The notes beneath the pieces are model-generated. The model made no database searches. It was not told the origin of the DNA and saw only the letters and a program-made list of their open reading frames with translations. DNA of 64,000 nt, from assembly GCF_007830315.1 (NCBI RefSeq), contig NZ_VLKJ01000001.1, forward strand, positions 974,120 to 1,038,119. The letters are read 5' to 3'. Source of the stretch: Novosphingobium taihuense (GTDB taxonomy: Bacteria; Pseudomonadota; Alphaproteobacteria; Sphingomonadales; Sphingomonadaceae). Both the position numbers and the translations under genes were made by a program. Shown piece after piece: positions 44,043-52,287 of this stretch (position 1 is its first letter; every line of letters begins with the position of its first letter).

Positions 44043-44627
44043 TTACATCGCAGCGGCAACACTGTTGGCGTGTTCAATTACGAATGTCACGACCGTCAGG
44101 CAGAGGCCTGCCATGAAACTCTTGTAGGCGTAAGCGAGGTATTTGTACTTCTTGCGCTGGAGCACCTGTCCGTTCTGGTAAATGTCATGGAGCATGGTGC
44201 GGAACACGGTTTCGTCGGCGTGCAGTTCCGACAGAATGGAGTTCGTCCATTCGTCTTCATCCATGTGGGTGAAATAGCCGAAGAACAGCTTGTTTGGCTT
44301 GCCATCGTTCAGCTTTGCGGACTTTGGATTGCTGACAGAGGGCAGCACCGCGAAGACCGCACACATTGCCGAAATGAAGGCAAACAGCGCCAGTACCCCC
44401 AGCGACCACGGCATCGCCCCACTCTTGGCCTGCCCCACGGCGATGGTGAACACTAGGAACGTTGCGCCCATCAGGATCGAGGCCTTGGCGTCCGCCATCT
44501 GGCTCAAGGTCAGGTTGATCTGCTGCGAAGTGCGCACCAGATGGATCGCGTGGTTGGAATAGCCCGAGGGCGATGGCAGCGATGGCGCCGCCAAAGGGCG
44601 TTCAGGCTGCGTTTCGTTGTCTGCCAC
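44043..44627 (-). CDS. PycTM/DUF5706-like membrane protein (Pycsar-effector-type domain)
   Basis: This 194-residue protein has the hallmark SQMADAKASILMGATFLVFTIAV (helix before and into the first membrane segment, about 50-72), a second segment SLGVLALFAFISAMCAVFAVLP, a polar middle region with LFFGYFTHMDEDEW and LLHDIYQNGQVLQRKKYKYL-like HDIYQNGQVLQRKKYKYL, and a third segment near the end. This is the pattern of the Pycsar-effector membrane family (DUF5706). The GTG start has AGGGGAG 3 bases upstream. No cyclase is adjacent, so an antiphage role is not shown; a core cellular role is equally possible. Confidence 0.72.
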   Translation of the reverse strand: MADNETQPERPLAAPSLPSPSGYSNHAIHLVRTSQQINLTLSQMADAKASILMGATFLVFTIAVGQAKSGAMPWSLGVLALFAFISAMCAVFAVLPSVSNPKSAKLNDGKPNKLFFGYFTHMDEDEWTNSILSELHADETVFRTMLHDIYQNGQVLQRKKYKYLAYAYKSFMAGLCLTVVTFVIEHANSVAAAM

Positions 44628-44782
44628 GATCTCCCCTCCCGGAATGCTGTTTTCTCTGTAAACCGGGGATGACACAGGGGGGACGCGCTTGACAAGCGGG
44701 GGCAATGGCCGCTTTTCCGCCTTAATCGTCTGGCAGGGGCCAAAGTGAAGCATTGGGCCCTTGCGCCTTGGAGAAGAAATTG

Positions 44783-45022
44783 ATGGATCGCGCCGCAACC
44801 GCCGAGAAAATCGCCGAACTGATCGAACCCTTCAACAAGAAGGGCATCACGGTCACCGAAGCGACCACTTTTGCCGGTGATCTCGAATGGGACAGCCTGA
44901 CCGTGATGGACTTCGTCGCGGCCATCGAGGACGACTTCGACATCATCATCAGCATGAACCAGCAGGCCGAAATCGAGACCTATGGCCAGCTGATCGACGC
45001 GGTGACGAAGCTTCAGGGATAA
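44783..45022 (+). CDS. Acyl carrier protein of the serine palmitoyltransferase module
   Basis: This 79-residue ACP has the phosphopantetheine attachment Ser38 in LEWDSLTVMDFV, where DSL is the core motif. It lies 4 bases before the serine palmitoyltransferase gene, as known in sphingomonads, and probably delivers the acyl chain. The ATG has GGAGAAG 6 bases upstream; a longer in-frame start at 44753 is unlikely. Confidence 0.92.
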   Translation: MDRAATAEKIAELIEPFNKKGITVTEATTFAGDLEWDSLTVMDFVAAIEDDFDIIISMNQQAEIETYGQLIDAVTKLQG

Positions 45023-45026
45023 GCCC

Positions 45027-46226
45027 ATGACGGACCTGTTTTCGAAATTCGACCCTCTGATCGAACAGCGCCGCGCTCTGCTGGCAGGCGGGGTCGAAGA
45101 CCCGTTCAATCTGGTGATGGAGCGAGTGATCAGCCCCACGGTTGCCGTATGCAACGGGCGCGAGACGATCCTGCTCGGCACGTATAACTACATGGGCATG
45201 ACCTTCGACCCGGACGTGATCGCTTCGGGCAAGCAGGCATTGGACGATTTCGGTTCGGGCACCACCGGTAGCCGCGTGCTTAACGGCACTTACGCAGGAC
45301 ATCGCGCCTGCGAGGAAGCGCTCAAGGAATTCTACGGCATGGACCATGCCATGGTGTTCTCGACCGGATACCAGGCGAATCTCGGCATCATCAGCACGAT
45401 CGCCGGCAAGGGCGATTACATCATCCTCGACATCGACAGCCACGCCTCGATCTGGGACGGCTGCAAGATGGGCGATGCTGAAGTGGTGCCGTTCAAGCAC
45501 AACGACATCGAGGCGATGGAAAAGCGCCTGAAGCGCGTGCCTGAGGGCGCGGGCAAGCTGGTCGTGCTCGAAGGCGTCTATTCGATGCTGGGCGATATCG
45601 CCCCGCTCAAGGAAATGATCCGCATCGCCAAGGAAAACGGCGCGATGGTGCTGGTCGACGAGGCGCACTCGATGGGCTTCATCGGCCCCAACGGGCGCGG
45701 CGTGGCCGAGGACCAGGGCTGCCTCGAGGACGTGGACTTCGTGATCGGTACGTTCTCCAAGTCTGTCGGAACGGTGGGCGGATTCTGCGTTTCCAACCAT
45801 CCGAAGTTCGAGATCATGCGACTGGTGTGCCGTCCCTACGTGTTCACCGCCTCGCTTCCGCCAAGCGTGGTGCACACCGCTGCCACGTCGATCCGCAAGC
45901 TGATGCATGCTGGCAACAAGCGCGCGCATCTGTGGGAGAATTCCAAGACCCTGCACAAGGGCCTGCGCGACAAGGGCTTTCAGCTTGGCACAAGCGAAGC
46001 GCAGAGCGCGATCATCGCGGTGATCATGCCCGATCTGGAGCGTGGCGCGGCGATGTGGGAAGCGCTTCTGCACGAAGGCCTCTACGTGAACCTTGCGCGT
46101 CCACCGGCAACACCTGCGGGCATGACGCTGCTGCGCTGCTCGCTTTGCGCCGAACATTCGGCCGATCAGGTGCAGACGATCATCGGAATGTTTGAACGCG
46201 CCGGAAAGGCCGTGGGGATCATCTGA
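45027..46226 (+). CDS. spt: Serine palmitoyltransferase
   Basis: This 399-residue alpha-oxoamine synthase makes 3-ketodihydrosphingosine from serine and an acyl thioester, the first step of sphingolipid synthesis. PLP-site residues are in place: His139 (DIDSHASIWDG), Asp211 and His214 (LVDEAHSMG) and the PLP Lys245 in GTFSKSVGTVGG. It has no membrane segment, as in the soluble Sphingomonas enzyme. The gene is preceded by its ACP and overlaps the following SGNH hydrolase gene by one base. Confidence 0.95.
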   Translation: MTDLFSKFDPLIEQRRALLAGGVEDPFNLVMERVISPTVAVCNGRETILLGTYNYMGMTFDPDVIASGKQALDDFGSGTTGSRVLNGTYAGHRACEEALKEFYGMDHAMVFSTGYQANLGIISTIAGKGDYIILDIDSHASIWDGCKMGDAEVVPFKHNDIEAMEKRLKRVPEGAGKLVVLEGVYSMLGDIAPLKEMIRIAKENGAMVLVDEAHSMGFIGPNGRGVAEDQGCLEDVDFVIGTFSKSVGTVGGFCVSNHPKFEIMRLVCRPYVFTASLPPSVVHTAATSIRKLMHAGNKRAHLWENSKTLHKGLRDKGFQLGTSEAQSAIIAVIMPDLERGAAMWEALLHEGLYVNLARPPATPAGMTLLRCSLCAEHSADQVQTIIGMFERAGKAVGII

Positions 46227-47029
46227 TGCGGTTGGCGCTTGCGATCCTTCTGACCTTGGCTGCAACGCCTGCGATGGCCCAGAACCGGGCCGCAGCGCCC
46301 ACCTTCCCGCCACCCTCGCCCCCGGTGCAGCCGCCGGGCGATGGCATGATCGAGAAGCCCTGCCCGACCGAGCCTGGCCTGTGGTTCGGGCACCCTTACG
46401 TCCGTCAATATGACTGGGCGTGGGAATGCCGCTATTCCGAAGCGGACAAGCGGCTCGCGCAGGCACCGCGCGTGGTGTTCATCGGCGATTCGATCACGGA
46501 GAACTGGGTGGGTCTTGCGCCTTCGCTGTTCGTTTCCGGAGCGGTGGGTCGGGGGATCAGCGGGCAGACCAGCCCGCAGATTCTCGTGCGGTTCTATCAG
46601 GACGTGGTGCGACTGCGGCCAAAGGTCGTGCACATCATGATCGGCACCAACGATCTGGCCGGAAACACCGGGCCTAACAGTGCCGAGATGTACACCAACC
46701 ATGTCGCAGCCATGGTCGACATGGCCAAGGCAAACGGCATCGGCGTGGTGATCGGCAGCATCCTTCCGGCGGCGAAATTCCCGTGGAAGCCGAAGCTATC
46801 TCCCGCAAGACAGGTGGTGGCTCTGAACACCTGGCTCAAGGACTATGCCAAGGCGCGCGGAGCGGTCTTTGCCGATTACCATTCGGCACTGGTCAATGCC
46901 GAAGGCGGGATGAATCCCGACATCGCGCCAGACGGTATCCACCCCAATGCCAAGGGCTATGCGGTGATGGAGCCCATCGCCAAGGCGGCAATCGCGCAGG
47001 CCGAGAAGCTGATCGCCAGGAAGCCCTGA
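46226..47029 (+). CDS. Secreted SGNH/GDSL-family hydrolase
   Basis: The 267-residue protein has a signal peptide (1-19, ending AMA), a Pro-rich linker and an SGNH domain: block I FIGDSIT (nucleophile Ser89), block II GRGISGQTSPQ, block III IMIGTNDLAGN and block V DGIHPNAKGY. All four catalytic and oxyanion positions are present. It probably removes acyl or acetyl groups from a lipid or envelope carbohydrate. Coupling to spt (TGATG) suggests a role linked to envelope lipids, which is inference. Confidence 0.88.
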   Translation: MRLALAILLTLAATPAMAQNRAAAPTFPPPSPPVQPPGDGMIEKPCPTEPGLWFGHPYVRQYDWAWECRYSEADKRLAQAPRVVFIGDSITENWVGLAPSLFVSGAVGRGISGQTSPQILVRFYQDVVRLRPKVVHIMIGTNDLAGNTGPNSAEMYTNHVAAMVDMAKANGIGVVIGSILPAAKFPWKPKLSPARQVVALNTWLKDYAKARGAVFADYHSALVNAEGGMNPDIAPDGIHPNAKGYAVMEPIAKAAIAQAEKLIARKP

Positions 47030-47033
47030 GGAT

Positions 47034-47921
47034 TTACTCGGGCGCCTGCCGCTCCAGCCAGCGTGCGCGGATGGCGTCGGAGCCTTCACGGCTCCCGTCG
47101 TGACTCCAACCGGGTGCCCGGACCAGATACGACAGTTTGTGTCGTAGCGGGGCGCGCCAGAAATCGGCGAGCATCCCGCGCCATTCGTGGAACGCGGCGT
47201 GGAGCAGATGAAAGCTGCCGAGCTGCTTGACGATGCCGTAGCGGATCGGAAGATCGTCACGCTCGCGCTGAAAGGTACCGAACAGGCGGTCCCACACGAT
47301 CAGCGCTCCGGCATAGTTGCGATCGAGGTAGAGCGGGTTCGTGGCGTGGTGGACGCGGTGGTGCGAAGGTGTGTTGAACACAGCCTCGAACCAGCGCGGC
47401 ATGCGGCCGACCGCCTCGGTGTGTATCCAGAACTGGTAGATGAGGTTCGCCCCACCGACCGTGACAAGCATCGCGGGATGGAACCCGAGAAGCGCGGGCC
47501 AGATGCGAAATACGAACGACAGTGCGAAGAAGCCGGTCCAGGTCTGCCGCAGCGCGGTCGACAGATTGTAGTGCTGGCTCGAGTGATGGTTGACGTGGCT
47601 CGCCCAGAACCAGCGCACGCGATGGCCAGTGCGGTGCGCCCAGTAGTAGTTGAAATCGTCGAGCACGAAGCAAACGATCCAAGCCCACCACACGTTCGGG
47701 ACGGTGAGCACGCGATGCTCGTAGAGCCACATCGCCGCAGCGAAGACCACGCCAGCGGTCAGCGCACCTGCCACAGTGCTGCCGAGGCCAAGGGCGAGAC
47801 TGGTGAGCGTGTCACGCGGCTCGTACTTATCAGGCGCGCGCCGGGCGGCCCAGATCATCTCGGCAAGCACGAGGATCACGAAGAACGGGACGGCATAAGT
47901 GACGACGTCGATGGGCTTCAT
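47034..47921 (-). CDS. Sterol desaturase/fatty acid hydroxylase family protein
   Basis: This 295-residue integral membrane protein has four to five hydrophobic segments and the diiron histidine motifs YYWAHRTGHRVRWFWASHVNHHSSQHYN (given in pieces: HRTGH, HVNHH) and PSHHRVHH near residue 188. It resembles alkylglycerol monooxygenase or C-5 sterol desaturase relatives. A role in modifying the sphingolipid chain is tempting given the neighbouring spt gene, but it is on the opposite strand and the substrate is unknown. It overlaps the upstream gene (ATGA). Confidence 0.86.
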   Translation of the reverse strand: MKPIDVVTYAVPFFVILVLAEMIWAARRAPDKYEPRDTLTSLALGLGSTVAGALTAGVVFAAAMWLYEHRVLTVPNVWWAWIVCFVLDDFNYYWAHRTGHRVRWFWASHVNHHSSQHYNLSTALRQTWTGFFALSFVFRIWPALLGFHPAMLVTVGGANLIYQFWIHTEAVGRMPRWFEAVFNTPSHHRVHHATNPLYLDRNYAGALIVWDRLFGTFQRERDDLPIRYGIVKQLGSFHLLHAAFHEWRGMLADFWRAPLRHKLSYLVRAPGWSHDGSREGSDAIRARWLERQAPE

Positions 47922-48373
47922 GCCGGTGTCCCCAGGCGCCGCAGGCTGGCGGCCCAGACCTGGGCCTGCTCACCAAGATCGAGCGTGATAGTGCCGAAAC
48001 GGCGATCGTCGGTGGTGATGGTGAGGAAGCGACCGTCCAGCCGCACACCGGCATGGCTGGTCAGCTCGCGCGCGGCGAAGTGGCTGCCGTGATGGCGGAT
48101 CAGCAGCACGCGGTTGTCAGCATCGCGGACGAGAGCACCAATACCGGCCCGATCAACCACCACGGCCTCCGGATCGAACCCGCAGATCGCATCCTCGGCT
48201 AGGGCGCAGGCCTCTTCAGGACCGGCAATGCGTGGATCTCCGCCGAGGTTCATCCGGCGGGCGAGCCATGCCAGCACAAGGATCGCAACGAGCGAACCAA
48301 GCACCTGCAAGGCCTTCGCGACAGCCGGATTCGCCATAATCTGGGCCAGGTCAAAGCCCGAACTTGCCGTCAC
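47918..48373 (-). CDS. Single-pass membrane protein of unknown function
   Basis: This roughly 151-residue protein has one membrane segment near the N-terminus (ALQVLGSLVAILVLAWLARRM, about 18-37) and a cytoplasmic or periplasmic domain with VVDRAGIGALVRDADNRVLLIRHHGSHFAAREL, a pattern seen in conserved sphingomonad hypothetical proteins. The GTG start was chosen for its GGGGGG site about 9 bases upstream; an ATG 36 bases downstream is an alternative. It lies between a BLH-type phosphatase gene and the desaturase-family gene with overlaps or small gaps. Confidence 0.65.
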   Translation of the reverse strand: MTASSGFDLAQIMANPAVAKALQVLGSLVAILVLAWLARRMNLGGDPRIAGPEEACALAEDAICGFDPEAVVVDRAGIGALVRDADNRVLLIRHHGSHFAARELTSHAGVRLDGRFLTITTDDRRFGTITLDLGEQAQVWAASLRRLGTPA

Positions 48374-48398
48374 TTCTGGGTGCCCCCCTGCGCAGTCT

Positions 48399-48833
48399 TC
48401 AACCCGCCTGCGCGGCCAGCATGTCGACCGTGGCGCGGATCGGACTGATATCATATCCCGCTCCGGCAGCCTTGGCGGCGATCTCGTCAGGGCTGATGCC
48501 GGAGCGTGCCTGCGCGAGTGCCCAGAGCAGGGTTGAGCGGGTGCCGGAACGACAATAGGCAAGGACCGGCTTGTCGCCTGCCTTCGCCAGAGCCTGCTGC
48601 ATCGCTTCGACTTGCGGCATCGAGAACCCTGCGTGGCTGACCGGAATGGCGACATAGTCGATCCCGGCAGCGCGAGCGGCAGCTTCGATGTCGGCCCCGG
48701 GCGTCTGATCGTCCGATTCGCCTTCCGGGCGATTGTTCACGATGAGCCCTATGCCGAGCGCCTTCGCATAGGCCACTTCAGCCTCGCCGATCTGGGGGCT
48801 GGCGAATGTCTTCTCGTCGATCTTGCGAAACAT
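48399..48833 (-). CDS. Beta-lactamase-hydrolase-like (BLH) phosphatase domain protein, DUF442/TIGR01244
   Basis: This 144-residue protein has the family pattern FRKIDEKTFASPQI at the start, GIGLIVNNRPEGESDDQT, IPVSHAGFSMPQV and the phosphatase-like loop AYCRSGTRSTLLWALA (Cys and Arg of the CX5R type). Related domains are fused to a persulfide dioxygenase-like part in Blh proteins; here it stands alone. A role in sulfide handling or as a phosphatase is inferred from family only. The ATG at 48833 starts at the homologous region. Confidence 0.82.
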   Translation of the reverse strand: MFRKIDEKTFASPQIGEAEVAYAKALGIGLIVNNRPEGESDDQTPGADIEAAARAAGIDYVAIPVSHAGFSMPQVEAMQQALAKAGDKPVLAYCRSGTRSTLLWALAQARSGISPDEIAAKAAGAGYDISPIRATVDMLAAQAG

Positions 48834-49164
48834 GGGGCCGCCTCCTGTTTGTCCGGGTGTCCAAAAACACCGAGTCCTGAACCGCATGGCAGGACCATGC
48901 CAGCTGTCGATCCAAGTTCTGCCTAATGGGCAAGAGCGGCGCAATAGCGCTCAAATCGGCACAAAAGCCACAGTTTTCGGGACGAAATGTGGCGGTCTTG
49001 TCGATTCCGTTAGCGGTCGCGTTTTTTTGCTCTATAGTCTCGCCCGCAAAGGAGTGGCCCGGCGCCGTGAAGCCCGGAACCGATTCCTACGTCGCGCCGC
49101 CGGTTCCCGCGTCCGGCCAGCGGTGCCGTGAAGGTTGGGGCGGATTGAAGGTCTATTGATTTCT
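48834..49164. other. Long leader region of the cold-shock gene
   Basis: These 331 bases lie between divergent genes. A TATAGT hexamer at 49033-49038 is a candidate -10 box; its -35 partner (TTAGCG at 49010) is weak. From there to the csp ATG is a leader of about 120 bases with GC-rich inverted segments (GCCCGGCGCC, GCGCCGCCGG), as expected for thermosensor-type cold-shock leaders. It contains a possible 30-codon frame at 49067-49159. Confidence 0.5.
49067..49159 (+). CDS. Possible leader peptide before the cold-shock gene
   Basis: A GTG at 49067, 12 bases after AAAGGAG, opens a 30-codon frame starting [17 protein letters not shown], then [13 protein letters not shown] and TGA, five bases before the csp start. 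The ribosome-site spacing is somewhat long. Nothing more supports translation. It could be a chance frame in a structured leader. Confidence 0.28.
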   Translation: MKPGTDSYVAPPVPASGQRCREGWGGLKVY

Positions 49165-49971
49165 ATGGGTTTTGACAGAGGGCGGCGCGGTCGCGGCAGA
49201 GACAAGCGCGACGGATTCGGCGACGAAGGCGGTTTTGATCCCTACGGCGGCGGTGGCGGCTTTGGCGGCGGCGGTTTTGGTGACCGTGGCGGCTTCGGTG
49301 GCGGTGACCGTTTCGGCGGTGGCGGCGGTCGTGGCGGCTTTGGTGGCGGCGATCGCGGTGGCTTCGGCGGTGGTGACCGTGGCGGCTTCGGCGGCGGTGA
49401 TCGCGGTGGCTTCGGCGGCGGCGGTGCCCGTGGCGGCGGTGGCGGCTTCGGCGGCGGTCGTGGCGGCGGCGGCGGCATGCCCGCCCAGGTTGTCGGCACC
49501 GGCAAGGGCGTCGTCAAGTTCTTCAACGGCCAGAAGGGCTTCGGCTTTATCTCGCGCGAAGACGGTGGTGAGGACGTGTTCGTCCACATCAGCGCCGTGG
49601 AACGCGCAGGTCTCGAAGGCCTGGCCGAAGGCCAGACGCTCGAATTCAACCTCGTCGATCGCGGCGGCAAGATTTCGGCTGCAGACCTTCAGGTTGTCGG
49701 CGATGTCATCCCCGTGGCTTCGAAGCCTGCAGCGCCGCAGCGTGAGCTGACCGGCGAGAAGGCTACCGGAACGGTCAAGTTCTTCAACGCGATGAAGGGC
49801 TTCGGCTTCATCACGCGTGACGATGGCCAGCCGGACGCGTTCGTGCACATCAGTGCCGTCGAACGTTCGGGCCTGCGCGAGCTGAATGAAGGCGACAAGC
49901 TGGAATTCGACCTCGAGGTCGATCGACGAGGCAAGCACTCGGCGGTCAACCTGGTGCCGATTCAGGGTTGA
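49165..49971 (+). CDS. Tandem cold-shock-domain protein with Gly/Arg/Asp/Phe-rich N-terminal repeats
   Basis: This 268-residue protein has a basic start ([18 protein letters not shown]), a low-complexity region of about 80 residues made of repeated [20 protein letters not shown] units, and two cold-shock domains. CSD1 (about 112-183) has [19 protein letters not shown] and [16 protein letters not shown]2 (about 200-266) has [20 protein letters not shown] and [13 protein letters not shown]. Both keep the RNP1 (KGFGFI) and RNP2 (VFVHI) RNA-binding motifs. It should bind single-stranded nucleic acid. An in-frame TTG at 49135 is less likely. RGG-like repeats before the domains are unusual and may favour RNA binding or condensation. 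Confidence 0.9.
   Translation: MGFDRGRRGRGRDKRDGFGDEGGFDPYGGGGGFGGGGFGDRGGFGGGDRFGGGGGRGGFGGGDRGGFGGGDRGGFGGGDRGGFGGGGARGGGGGFGGGRGGGGGMPAQVVGTGKGVVKFFNGQKGFGFISREDGGEDVFVHISAVERAGLEGLAEGQTLEFNLVDRGGKISAADLQVVGDVIPVASKPAAPQRELTGEKATGTVKFFNAMKGFGFITRDDGQPDAFVHISAVERSGLRELNEGDKLEFDLEVDRRGKHSAVNLVPIQG
49240..49485 (+). repeat. Tandem GGTGGC-rich coding repeat in the cold-shock gene
   Basis: Imperfect tandem copies of a 24-base unit of the type GGCGGCTTCGGCGGCGGTGA(C/T)CG are arrayed several times in frame, encoding GGFGGGDR. Such tracts change length by slippage, so copy number may vary between strains. Confidence 0.8.
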
Positions 49972-50027
49972 TCCCGATTGCATCGCTTCCGGTAGTCTGA
50001 CCGGCAGCCTGCAACCACATACGCGCA

Positions 50028-50077
50028 CAAATGGCGGTCCCCAAGGTCCTTGAACGGACTGACGGGGCCGCCATTTG
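50028..50077 (+). terminator. Large hairpin terminator after the cold-shock gene
   Basis: A long stem CAAATGGCGG-T-CCCC / GGGG-CCGCCATTTG (one bulge) encloses a smaller GTCC / GGAC hairpin and is followed by TCGTTTGTCGATTCCCC. It lies 57 bases after the csp stop and before the argD promoter. Confidence 0.8.
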
Positions 50078-50162
50078 TCGTTTGTCGATTCCCCTTTTCC
50101 CATTCGGGCTGCGTAGTATTATTGCGCTATTCCGTAACTTTCGAAACTGACAGGAGAGCACT

Positions 50163-51356
50163 ATGTCGATCACCCCGCTGATGCCCGTGTACCCCCGGTG
50201 CGGCGTGCGTCCGGTGCGAGGCGAACATTGCCACCTGATCTCCGAGGACGGCACCCGCTACCTCGATTTCGCCAGCGGCATCGCGGTGAACCTGCTCGGC
50301 CATTCGAACGAGCACCTGATCGGTGCCATCCAACGCCAAGCGGCGACGCTGATGCACGTGTCGAATCTCTACGGCAGCCCGCAGGGTGAGCATCTGGCGC
50401 AGCGGCTGGTTGACCTGACCTTTGCCGACACAGTGTTCTTCACCAATTCCGGCGCGGAAGCGGTGGAGTGCGCGATCAAGACTGCGCGCGCCTATCACTC
50501 GGCCGTGGGCAATGACCACAAGTACGAGCTGATCACCTTCAAGAACGCCTTCCATGGCCGCACGATGGCCACGATCAGCGCCTCCAACCAGGAGAAGATG
50601 CACAAGGGCTTCCTGCCCCTGCTCGAAGGCTTCAAGTACGTCGATTTCGACGATCTTGAAGGTGCGAAGGCAGCAATGGGTCCCAACACGGCGGGATTCC
50701 TCGTCGAGCCGATCCAGGGCGAAGGCGGCATCCGCGATGCCTCGGACGAGTTCCTGAAGGGCCTGCGGGCGTTGTGCGACGAGCATGACCTCGTGCTGAT
50801 CTTCGACGAAGTGCAGTGCGGCGTGGCGCGCACCGGCACGCTCTATGCCTACGAACAGTACGGCATCACGCCCGACGTCATGGCCACTGCCAAGGGCATC
50901 GGCGGCGGCTTCCCGATGGGCGCATGCCTTGCCACCGAAAAGGCAGCACGCGGCATGGTCGCCGGCACGCACGGCAGCACTTATGGCGGCAACCCGCTGG
51001 CCATGGCGGCAGGAGAAGCTGTGCTCAACGTGGTGGCCAATGAGGAATTCCTGAGTGAAGTGCGCGCCAAGGGTGAGCGGCTGCGCGGGCGCATCGAGCA
51101 GTTCATCGGCAACTACCCCGACATGTTCATCGGCGTGCGCGGGCGCGGCCTGATGCTGGGGCTGATGATGAAGGTGGAGCCGCGTCCCTTCGTGGCGCAC
51201 ATGCGCGACAACCACCAGTTGCTGACCGTTTCGGCCGGTGACAACACCGTGCGCGTGATCCCGCCGCTGGTGATCGACGACAGCCACATCGACGAATTCA
51301 TGGAGCGGCTCTCGGCCGCTGCTGCAAGCTACGCGCCGGAGGCGCCGGTCACGTGA
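50163..51356 (+). CDS. argD: Acetylornithine aminotransferase
   Basis: This 397-residue class-III aminotransferase has the motifs [64 protein letters not shown] and the PLP Lys in [17 protein letters not shown], ending with [11 protein letters not shown]. It makes N-acetylornithine in arginine synthesis and often also serves succinyl-diaminopimelate synthesis. The ATG follows GGAGAGC. It overlaps the argF start by 4 bases, so these consecutive arginine-pathway enzymes are co-translated. Confidence 0.94.
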   Translation: MSITPLMPVYPRCGVRPVRGEHCHLISEDGTRYLDFASGIAVNLLGHSNEHLIGAIQRQAATLMHVSNLYGSPQGEHLAQRLVDLTFADTVFFTNSGAEAVECAIKTARAYHSAVGNDHKYELITFKNAFHGRTMATISASNQEKMHKGFLPLLEGFKYVDFDDLEGAKAAMGPNTAGFLVEPIQGEGGIRDASDEFLKGLRALCDEHDLVLIFDEVQCGVARTGTLYAYEQYGITPDVMATAKGIGGGFPMGACLATEKAARGMVAGTHGSTYGGNPLAMAAGEAVLNVVANEEFLSEVRAKGERLRGRIEQFIGNYPDMFIGVRGRGLMLGLMMKVEPRPFVAHMRDNHQLLTVSAGDNTVRVIPPLVIDDSHIDEFMERLSAAAASYAPEAPVT

Positions 51357-52282
51357 CACAGAGGCATTTTCTCAACCTGACCGACGCAGGCGGCGATGCC
51401 GTCGCTGCGATGCTGAACGACGCCATCGACCGGAAGGCAGCGCGTGTCGGTCTGCCCAAGGGCCAGCCGGACGCAGACGCGCCACTAGCCGGGCGCGTGC
51501 TTGCCATGGTGTTCGAGAAGAACTCGACCCGCACGCGCGTTTCTTTCGACGTTGCGATGCGCCAACTGGGCGGCTCAGCATTGATTCTCGATGCCGGCAC
51601 GACCCAGCTTGGCCGCGGCGAGACCATTGCCGACACCGCGCGGGTTTTGAGCCGCATGGTCGATGCGATCATGCTGCGAACCGACGACCATGCAAAGGTC
51701 GAGGAACTGGCCCGCTATGCCAGTGTTCCGGTGATCAATGGGCTTACCGACCTTTCGCACCCCTGCCAGATCATGGCGGATCTCCTGACCGTGATCGAGC
51801 ATGGCAAGGCTCTTCCCGGGCTTGAGGTCGCATGGCTTGGCGATGGCAACAACGTGCTCAATTCGATCGTCGAAGCAGCGGGCCTGATGAAGTTCAATGT
51901 CCGTATCGGCGTGCCCGAAGGCTACGAAAGCGATGCGCGGATGGTTGAGGCTGCGCAGCTTGCCGGGGCGAATATTCGAATTGTCCGCGATCCGGTCGAG
52001 GCAGTGCGCGGGGCTGACGTCGTCGTCACCGACACGTGGATATCGATGGGACAGGCCCATGCCGAGGCAAAACTAGCCGCGATGGAGCCCTATCAGGTGA
52101 ATGAGGCGCTCATGGCGCACGCGAAGGGGGATGCCCTGTTCCTTCACTGCCTGCCCGCCCACCGCGGCGAGGAAGTGACCGATGCGGTCATCGACGGGCC
52201 GCGCTCGGTGGTGTGGGACGAGGCGGAGAACCGCATTCACGCCCAGAAGTCGGTCCTGCGCTGGGCTTTCGGCCAGATCTGA
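51353..52282 (+). CDS. argF: Ornithine carbamoyltransferase
   Basis: This 309-residue enzyme makes citrulline from ornithine and carbamoyl phosphate. It has the carbamoyl-phosphate motif [16 protein letters not shown] (STRTR at 58-62), [11 protein letters not shown], and the ornithine-side [11 protein letters not shown] near 263. It starts at a GTG inside the argD stop region. The next gene, hslO, starts 5 bases after its stop. Confidence 0.95.
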   Translation: MTQRHFLNLTDAGGDAVAAMLNDAIDRKAARVGLPKGQPDADAPLAGRVLAMVFEKNSTRTRVSFDVAMRQLGGSALILDAGTTQLGRGETIADTARVLSRMVDAIMLRTDDHAKVEELARYASVPVINGLTDLSHPCQIMADLLTVIEHGKALPGLEVAWLGDGNNVLNSIVEAAGLMKFNVRIGVPEGYESDARMVEAAQLAGANIRIVRDPVEAVRGADVVVTDTWISMGQAHAEAKLAAMEPYQVNEALMAHAKGDALFLHCLPAHRGEEVTDAVIDGPRSVVWDEAENRIHAQKSVLRWAFGQI

Positions 52283-52287
52283 AGGAA

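Noticed and set aside
44949..46466. 505-codon minus-strand frame opposite serine palmitoyltransferase
   Set aside because: Antisense shadow; no ribosome site, and the SPT frame on the plus strand is fully conserved.
49135..49164. Upstream TTG as start of the cold-shock gene
   Set aside because: It has no ribosome site and would place part of the structured leader inside the protein; ATG at 49165 gives a normal basic start.
52213..52287. Upstream in-frame extension of hslO into argF
   Set aside because: The extra 25 residues are a shadow of argF, and Hsp33 homology begins after the ATG at 52288.
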